Shown here: positions 56,542-64,000 of the stretch, piece by piece
Numbering within the stretch: position 1 is the stretch's first letter
Layout of the letters: every line of letters starts with the position of its first letter
Origin: Rotaria sp. Silwood1
Lineage: Eukaryota; Rotifera; Eurotatoria; Philodinida; Philodinidae
Direction: 5' to 3'
NCBI GenBank assembly: GCA_905250075.1
Contig: CAJNOP010000331.1
Location: 62,001 to 126,000 of the forward strand
Length of the DNA stretch: 64,000 nt
Position numbers and translations under genes: made by a program
The notes under the pieces: model-generated
Database searches by the model: none
What the model was told of the DNA's origin: nothing
What the model saw: only the letters and a program-made list of their open reading frames with translations

Positions 56542-59424
56542 CTAAAACCAAATATCGAATATATGTGGTTTGGATCTCCAACTCCATGATCGAGGACAGT
56601 TCATTCCTTTATACCATTCAGATGCCAATGCAGTCAAATCGTAAATGGTATTTTTGAATAGTTCTATCCGACAACAAAACAATGTGAAATGAATGAGTTT
56701 TGGAAAACGATTGAATACAAGTCGAAGTCCACTTTGAAAATGGTCCAGTGTGAGCCATGACGCTGGATCAGCATCGACGAAGATTGTTAACTTTTTTAGT
56801 GATGATGATGACGAATAAGAGTAAATAGTATCGACAACTTGAACCAATTCAAGAAAGGAACTTGTTCTATCTTCACTACAGAAACGAAGTACTTCAAGAT
56901 GATCGGCAAGATATGTACAAAGTTCGATATTGAATGAAAGAGCAAGACCAAATGCAAGTGTCGCCTGAACTTCCAGTTCGCAAAAACGTGGTGCTCGTTG
57001 AGCAACATAGAGTAGAATTGGTAGATTAAGACAAATTTGATTTCTATCATGAAAGAGAAAAAAACGAATTCAATCTTAAGAGTATGCGTGTTGAGAAAAA
57101 GAAGACTAACATTCACATCAAACTATTCGTTAACCAGAGTCATTTTAAAACCTGAACAGGATGAGAAAAATTAAAATCACTATCATATTGATTTCTTTAA
57201 TTCGAAAAAAACCGTTCCATGATAGAAGACATTTTCAGACATACTGTTATGGAAAATATTCTACTGTGAACGTAATGTGAATAGGTATTAGAATTCATTC
57301 TTCTCTGAAAGTCTACCTTTGAAAGAAATGTATCGTTTCAAAAAACAATTTTTCATTTAAAAGATTTTTGTTCTTGATCTATTGAAGATGCTGAAAAAGA
57401 TTTTTATTGATTTTAACAAGCAGAAATCTTTTCAGCAAATTTCTTAAGTCGAATCATGAAAACATCAATTTGGCTTCAATATGTCTGTCGATTAGACTAT
57501 TTTTTAATTTATTTTAAACTTAGTTGCTTATTTTGTTAGACGATCAGATCATATATCGAAGAAAATTTGAGAAAAAAAATCAAACAAAACATTTCACTTA
57601 CGGATCTGTTGTGCAATCACCCAAGATACATATTCTTCGAAGATTGTTCCAGCGAGACACATTATGCACTGCTTGTATCCATTTATCTTCCAAATGATCC
57701 GAGTCTTCGATGTCTAACTAGAACCAAATACATTGAATAGAAATCATCGTATTCAATGATTGGACTAGCTGCAAAATGTCTAAGACATAGACTTTCTTAA
57801 TATCTTTTGATCCCATGAAAATGGTCATCTTTCGAAAGAAAGCAAATGTTTGAATGTTGAAAACTCTATTTTTTCCTTCTGTTTGTTTTCGAACACTTAT
57901 TGAAAAAAAACCTTCAAAATGTACATTGTCGATATTTTGGAATTCTCTGACCTGAAAAAAGCATGACCTAAACAGTGAATTTGTACATCTTAAACTAAGT
58001 ATTCTTCTTGTTAGCTTCGAATGATCCAAGAATACAGCTCGATTTTATTTCTTACCTCTTCATTAGTAGCAATCATTGAATAATCATCATCGTCGTTTTT
58101 TTCACTTCCATCCTTACTGTCATTTCGCATTAATTCAACGTTAATCGGATAACGTATAGCTATGTTATGTTTTTGATCACATGAGTGAGAACCGAATGTT
58201 TTGGTATAATCAGTAAACAAGCCATTCAAGTGTTCTTTATCCTCGTCATTGCCACAGACCACTGACAAATCTAATCGAACATTACATCGTTTCGATTTCG
58301 GCATAACTAACCATCGTTGTAAGTTATATGCAGTGGGAAGATCAGCATTCTTGCTAAAATTTACACGACCACGTAATGTAAATTGTTCAAGTTGTTCGCA
58401 ACGATAGAGATCTTCGAAATAACATAATATTCCTTCAATGTATGCAGAAATTTCAACTTTGATACGACGTAATTCAGGTACGCAAGTTCGATTCAATGGT
58501 GTCTGATGAGATGGAATTATCAAAAGATGTTCACGGTCATGATGACTAAAACATATATGATTTTGTAAACGATTTAGTAGAATATATCAAATTACGATTT
58601 CTGCTCAATACTATAAAGAAAAATCGAAAATCTTTGCTCAACTTGTTATATTATTTTCTCTAACTTGAAAAAATGATTTTCAACTAGAGACATGATTCAA
58701 TGTGTACTTACTAAGGAAATTTAATATTCAAATTGCGTAATTTTAGTAAACGATTATTGCCGAGTAATTCCACCAACAATACGCACGAACATTGATCAAT
58801 CAAAAGTGTATGTAGATACCAATGAGTATTGATACGAGAAGATATATCCTTAAGATCATTCATATAGCTCTTGTCATACTGCGGTGAAATTCGTAGGTAG
58901 AATGAACACAATTGTGGGAGAGAATTGAGTATTGGTATAATAAAATCCATGTCGGTCCATGTATCGTAATTCCGATAGTGATACAGATCACTATTCAAAT
59001 CGATCGAAAGTGATTTGAGAGTAAGTGATTGTAGAAAGTTGCCTATCAATGAATTATAGATACGCACAGGCACATCTCTGATAGTTATTGCTTTCAAATT
59101 TGACAAGACGAATTTTTGATCATATAGTTCGAAAAGAAACGAGTCAACTGCATGAGGAGCACGGTGTTCGGACAAATGAAGATAGACAATTTGTGATGAA
59201 TATTGATGTAGAACATATGCCATGTAATAACCATCGTAGACATCTATACTCATGCGTCGATTATTGGGCAACGAAAAAGGGTGTTGCATGATGATGGATG
59301 AAAATCGACTGTTAAGTTCTTCAAATGCATTGAGTAGATCGAGTGGAGTAAGATATTCGAAAATTAAAAGAATGAGTTCAACGGACAAATGTTCGAACAG
59401 TGTAGGTGAACATAGATTACTCAT
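56542..59424 (-). CDS. F-box protein, five exons
   Basis: Exons 59424-58712, 58545-58056, 57951-57793, 57717-57602 and 57043-56542 join with GT-AG borders and consistent phases to about 659 residues. Residues 9-50 form an F-box (LFEHLSVELILLIFEYLTPL, then DLLNAFEELNSRFSSII), which binds SKP1 in SCF ubiquitin ligases. The rest has irregular leucine-rich, beta-strand-like repeats (LSNLKAITIRDVPVRIYNSL, LCSFYLRISPQYD, LEQFTLRGRVNFSK, LKKLTIFVDADPASWLTL, FPKLIHFTLFCCRIELF), the usual substrate-binding arrangement. F-box genes of this form are numerous in bdelloids, as I recall. The third intron is the least certain: without it the frame ends in IWF-stop at 57718, but splicing restores continuous F-box-type sequence to the end. 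Confidence 0.87.
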
Positions 59425-59754
59425 ATCTTATGATCGAATGTGATAAATGAAGAGAACGATAATACAGCATACTCATACATATATATATAAAGTCAGCGAT
59501 AGACAAAACACAGCTGCTACATTAATTAGTCACAGGACATTTTGTCTCAGTCAATTAGTCACATTGAAAAAATTTAGTTTTGACACCTGTTTTCATTAAA
59601 TAATCCACCGAGTTCAACACACAGTGACATGATATACTAGAACGTTCTCAGCGATTCGACAAATGTTTTATTCAAGAAGAACTGTATCTTGACGAATACG
59701 ATCTCTAAAAATCATCATCCAAGAATAGTTAAAAACAACTTATGTCGTTGACTT

Positions 59755-59808
59755 TGAGTGTGAATGTGTTTTTCGCTTCATCTACACTCCACATCTCGAC
59801 ATCCACCC
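59755..59808. repeat. TGTGGG hairpin locus, eroded
   Basis: TGAGTGTGAATGTG, then CTACACTCCACATCTCGACA and CCACCCC. Far from perfect, but the G-then-C order is kept. Confidence 0.45.
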
Positions 59809-61035
59809 CAAAATAATTGTATTCCTTGATGAAACATATTTCTCATTAGAATATATTTATACTGCAAATTGATAAGAAGTAGACGAACAGAAGGTTATTA
59901 ACCAAAAGGTTAAGAATGAAAAAAGAATTATGGTGTGATCAGATGCATCTAAAGATGGATTTTCTCGTATATTGTTATACTTGGAAGCGCTTCCATAGGA
60001 ATATGTAATGATAATTTAGAGCGTAACAAAAATAATCTAGACAATATGAGCATAATCTCATCGATATGACATTCGGTTACAATGCAACATTTTGAGCAAC
60101 ATGGAGAAGAAAAACAACGAAAAGTACGAAAAAAAAAGAAAAAGAATACGAAGAGAAAGACAAGAAGAATAGGAAAAAACGAAATAAGGATAAAAGGAGA
60201 AAAGAAAACAAAGAGAATAGAAGATAAAAAGAGGTACATATACGTGTATGGAGGCGTTCAGTCAACAAACTCAATTTATTTAAGCAGCGGAAACTAATGC
60301 CTCTCCTTCAATTTTTTCACTCTTCCCATCCGAAAGAAATGACCAAGATTATCTCGTTGACTTTTATTGAAATCATATATTTTAGCGTAAAAATCGAGTA
60401 GATCTTCATTTATCACCGAGAACAAATTCTGTTCTGACACATATAAACATCGATGCATCAATCCTATTCCGATTCGAAACTTCCGCCTCACAGTTTCCTG
60501 ATGTGACAATAGAGGGAAAAGTCAGACGAGATGTGGAAAGATACATGCAAAAAAAAAACAATATTCGTGATACTGATATTGATACTGATTTTCCTGCTAT
60601 GGAAAAATGATTTGACGTACGGTTTTGATAGTATTTTATTGATTGTTTCCATTTTTTTTGAATAGGTTGAAATTTGGTTACATATTTTTGCTTCTTCGAT
60701 CTCCAAATATTCGAATTCTGATCTCAATGTTCTGGATTTTCACGTGTGGAATGCTAGTACCATTAATATACGATAGCATAAAGTTGAAAGTTATGATTCA
60801 TTAATTGGCAGAGTAAAAGCTCCCGACCTAATCGTGTACCCATAAATGATATCGTTCGCAGTATCGAAAATTAGTCGCACAGATATCCGCTTATCTTGAA
60901 GACGAAATACAAAGAATTAAAACGATTTTTTTCTTTGCAGATTGTAGAGCTTTTCACGTTACATCTTGTAGTACATTCTATTTTTTAATAAAACGTATTG
61001 AGAGATTAAAATATGTAATGTAAAATGCGGGTATT

Positions 61036-61090
61036 TAGGGTGTGGGTGTGGATCTGGTTGTAATTGATCTTTTCATTCATACCCACACCT
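61036..61090. repeat. TGTGGG hairpin locus
   Basis: TAGGGTGTGGGTGTGGATCT, spacer GGTTGTAATTGATCTTTTC, then ATTCATACCCACACCTTCA. A compact member with clean arms. Confidence 0.8.
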
Positions 61091-61154
61091 TCAAGTAAAT
61101 AAAAGGCAGTAGCTGCATACGAAAATAAACAAACTATACGAATAACTTGACATT

Positions 61155-63269
61155 TCAGATTTTCTCAATATATATCTGTGTTTGTTCACCACAATCAATA
61201 ATTGAATAAGTTTTTAGCAAGTGAATAAGAACTAATTTCATTTCCATCAATGCAAAGCGCATGCCAACACAATTTCGTGGTCCGATACCAAATGGAATTC
61301 ATGCGAGTGGATGTCTTTTTGTAGCAAATCGTTCTGAATAAAATACATTCGGATCAACTGGACCCTATAGATCAGGATCAAAATGTACACTATAAATATC
61401 AACAGTGACAATTGTTCCAGCAGGAATCGTACGGACATTACGAATATGAAAATCTTCTGTACTTTGTCGATTGATGACAACTGGTACAATTGGATACATA
61501 TGAAGACCTTCTCGAATGAACATATCTAAATATTCCATTTTCAAAATTGCTTCATAAGTGGGTATATCATTGTCTGTATTCGGATGGAAATGAGAATCGA
61601 TATGTTCTTGTAATTTGAGTTGTTCATTTGGATGAGTTGCAAGAACATAAGAAACATAAGCTAGTGCAGTACTTGTTGTTTCATAGCCGACAGCCACTAG
61701 ATAGAAATAAATATGTTGATAATAAAAAGTTATCTAGACGAATAGAAATTACTTACTAAAGAAGTGATGAACGATCCTACAATAGTGAATAATAGAACAA
61801 TCTGATACAATCAGATTCACTAATATTTGAGTGCAACTCATTTCAGAAACGATTGTTTTACGTTATATAAATAACAGAAACGGTAGACAATCAATAGCTA
61901 GTCTTTACAATACAAAGCAAAACGTATTGGATATGAGCGACGAGACAGCGTATTAATATTAAAAAAATAAGTTTTATCATGTTTCATATGAAAGTAAATT
62001 CAGTTTCATGACCGAAAAATAATCTTTAGCTGTCAACACTTTTTCCTATCGTTGAAACTTGTAAAACTAAATCTTCGAAATCTAATCTGACCAAAATTGC
62101 ATTAGATTAGAAGTAGTTCTCACTCTGCTCATTTGTTAGCATGCAATAAAGCTCATCGACTCCAGTATGAAAGTATTTGAAAAAGTTGTTTACAGAAGAT
62201 AGCCTTTTCAAAACTCTAAACAGAAACTCGGCCTGAATAATAATTGAGAAATATATGAACATTAAAATGAGCAATCTGACACTTTTTTCCTTTGAGGAAA
62301 ATCCTGCTCTGTCATCATCGAAAACCGGATGGTTCTAGGTTACTCTCGTAATAGAACTTCTTACTTGTCTGAATCTATGCGGGAATGCTTGACATACTTC
62401 AAGCATAGAATCAAAGGAGCAAAATATCATACTTGAATGACTTCTTCATCCGATGCTGATTCAAGCATCAACTGTAATAGATCCATTCGGCTTGTATAAC
62501 CCAAATTAACTCTTTTCTTGATCAATTCTTGAGTCTGTTTCTTTATCCATATAACTGGATCATCAGTGATCTGCTTCCGTGCTAGAGGTACATTATATCG
62601 AAGCCATCTTCGCACAATATTATCAATCGTGTGTAACATATTTCAAAACCATTTGAATTCAGGCATAAATACATACGAAAGCATAATCTTACTTAAGCAA
62701 TATTCTGGGCTGAATACACGTTGTGATTGAATAAGATATGGATCATTCGGATTATTTTGCATGTCTGTATCAAGACCAAATCCACATGACCATATAGTAT
62801 CCATAGTAAAACGTTTCAAAAATGTATAAATATCAAAGGGTTCGCCAAGTTGATATTGCTCGGTTAATTTTGTCATTAATGCCTCAATACTATGATTAAT
62901 TAGTGGAGACATTTTTTTGAGTTTGGTCGATGAAAATGTTGGATTAATAACAAATCGTTGCCGTTTCCAACGAAGATCTTGTGCAGTAAATAGATGACCT
63001 TCTTTCACATGTGGTTCGTCAAATGCAACTTCACGACGTGAATGAAAGTTTGAAAATATTTTAAAAATATATCTTGTAAAATATTCGGATCGGAGACGAC
63101 AAGAATTGGTATATGGCCTTCAAAATAGCCAAATATTCGACCATATTTTTTCGTTCATTCTTTTATACATAATGACATATCGAATAAAAAAACTGTAAGT
63201 TCGATGCATATGCCATAAATACACAACAACTAATGCGATAAATACAGCAATGAGAATACTTGTTAGCAT
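61155..63269 (-). pseudogene. CYP3-like cytochrome P450 pseudogene
   Basis: P450 text runs from an N-terminal anchor (MLTSILIAVFIALVVVYLW, start 63269) through YGRIFGYFEGHIPILVVSDP and WKRQRFVINPTFSS (C-helix WxxxR) to I-helix AVGYETTSTAL (about 61690) and haem loop [10 protein letters not shown] (about 61285). The loop and FSNFHSRREV resemble the CYP3 clan. It is broken: the hinge region between anchor and YGRIF is missing; a one-base loss lies near 63070 (frame changes between ILQDIFLK and FSNFHSRR); stops occur at 62643-62645 (after FKWF), 61365-61367 (TAG in DL-GPVDP) and 61299-61301 (TGA in LA-IPFG); and the invariant Arg of ExxR is His (EGLH). The PERF equivalent is SERF. A TATA-like TATATAAG lies upstream on this strand near 63350. 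It is unrelated at family level to the other two P450s here. Confidence 0.9.
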
Positions 63270-64000
63270 GCTGAAAGCGACGTGCTTTTGCTCTTTATAG
63301 TTTACTTCGGTGACATGCTTTTTCTTTTTCTTTTTTTCCTTTCTCTTATATAGCCCTATACAGCAATGATACTTTATTTATTTTTCTATTTACTAGATGA
63401 TGATAGTGGCTGACCTGTCAGCGACTAAACTCGTCAGTTTTAGAAGATCTTTTAGGAAAATAAAAGAGTGAATGAGTATTTCAATCGAATATTGTTGTCA
63501 TTGTATTCAGCAGAAACAGAAAACAAGCAGTTAATGATGCTACGAAATATTCTTCATATAGATTGATAGTGACATTTGACGAAATAATACGTCTGATATT
63601 GTTTTGTTTGTAATAAAATAGTCAAAATAAAACTCAAATATATTGAATTTTCGCTTTATACTTAGGCAGATTCGATTCTATTTGTTTCTGATTGATAAAT
63701 TATGTAATATACGATTTTCCTCATCATAATAGAATTTAGAAATGGATTTAATTCAAATTGGTTGTTTGTATTTTTATTTCTACCGAAACTGTAACAAAGT
63801 TTTGTTTTTTGACGTAAGAACTCAAATTTAATAATGTGTCATCTCTTAGTAAACAATATAACATGATTCTATTATCGTATGTTGCTCATTCAAAATTTCA
63901 AATGATTAAGGATAATTGTAAATTCAAGAAAAACAAATGTCAGCCCAAAATTACCTAATTATTGTCTATTGTTTCTTCATAAAACCTTATCGAAAAATGT
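63270..64000. other. Flank of the P450 pseudogene, no gene seen
   Basis: Holds the remains of a promoter for the pseudogene and then AT-rich DNA to the window end. Confidence 0.4.

Larger units (their letters stand above)
59425..61154. repeat. Intergenic with purine-rich low-complexity tract
   Basis: 60105-60240 is an A/G-rich tract (GAAAAAGAATACGAAGAGAA and similar) giving meaningless Lys-rich frames. TGTGGG hairpin loci lie at both sides (59755-59808 and 61036-61090). No gene supported. Confidence 0.45.

Noticed and set aside
60077..60297. Lys/Arg-rich or Phe/Ser-rich frames
   Set aside because: Artefacts of a purine-rich low-complexity tract.
20161..61090. CRISPR array
   Set aside because: The TG-rich repeats have no regular repeat-spacer periodicity, no cas genes are present, and the DNA is eukaryotic.
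61155..63269. Reassigned stop codons (TGA/TAG read as Trp) as an explanation of the P450 stops
   Set aside because: Other genes here use TGA, TAG and TAA as normal terminators, and the same gene also has a frameshift, a deletion and a lost ExxR arginine, so decay is simpler.

Overview
The window looks like nuclear DNA of a small AT-rich invertebrate, most probably a bdelloid rotifer. The animal character comes from short spliceosomal introns (mostly 45-80 bases), TATA boxes, AATAAA signals and typical metazoan genes: DNA polymerase epsilon, polyubiquitin, cytochromes P450, an F-box protein and a B-box protein. The bdelloid reading rests on three inferences: scattered TGTGGG/CCCACA repeats (the telomeric unit I recall for Adineta), an intronless plant/bacteria-like glycosyltransferase typical of the non-metazoan genes of bdelloids, and many foldback or decayed repeats. 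There are three N gaps (15835-15844, 31949-32048, 44169-44268), each lying inside or beside repeats.

Layout. 1-1596: 3' end of the DNA polymerase epsilon catalytic subunit gene (+). 2266-6790: two large inverted repeats, the second made of two decayed copies of one unknown gene. 7255-11400: a family-2 glycosyltransferase gene flanked by diverged direct repeats. 12490-13035: decayed, internally deleted copy of the polymerase epsilon 3' end. 15416-15988: polyubiquitin. 16601-19211: multi-exon gene of unknown function. 20650-21595: unknown, probably broken gene. 22043-22894: TatD-like nuclease pseudogene. 27007-28760: cytochrome P450 (+). 29-35 kb: TG-rich hairpin loci, a 650-base palindrome and, on the minus strand, a six-exon secreted-protein gene (32936-34115). 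35577-35765: short foldback element. 36989-37860: B-box/coiled-coil gene. 39307-41132: six-exon gene resembling only the N-terminal part of eIF4G. 42-55 kb: most of the TGTGGG hairpins, a palindrome around an N gap, two MITE-like elements and an LRAT-like gene with a GPI-type tail. 50104-52463: second P450 (-), paralogous to the first. 56542-59424: five-exon F-box gene (-). 61155-63269: CYP3-like pseudogene (-).

The genes do not form one pathway; this is a eukaryotic mixture of housekeeping, detoxification and lineage-specific genes. The most distinctive feature is a dispersed family of about 20 loci in which a TGTGGG-rich stretch is followed, after a short spacer, by its CCCACA-rich complement. 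The order is always G-strand first, which is the geometry of two telomere ends facing each other. Two of these loci lie beside sequences resembling a hammerhead ribozyme core, which suggests remnants of telomere-associated Penelope-like (Athena/Terminon) elements. One locus is split by a short element with 8-base target duplications, and one lies inside an intron of the second P450.
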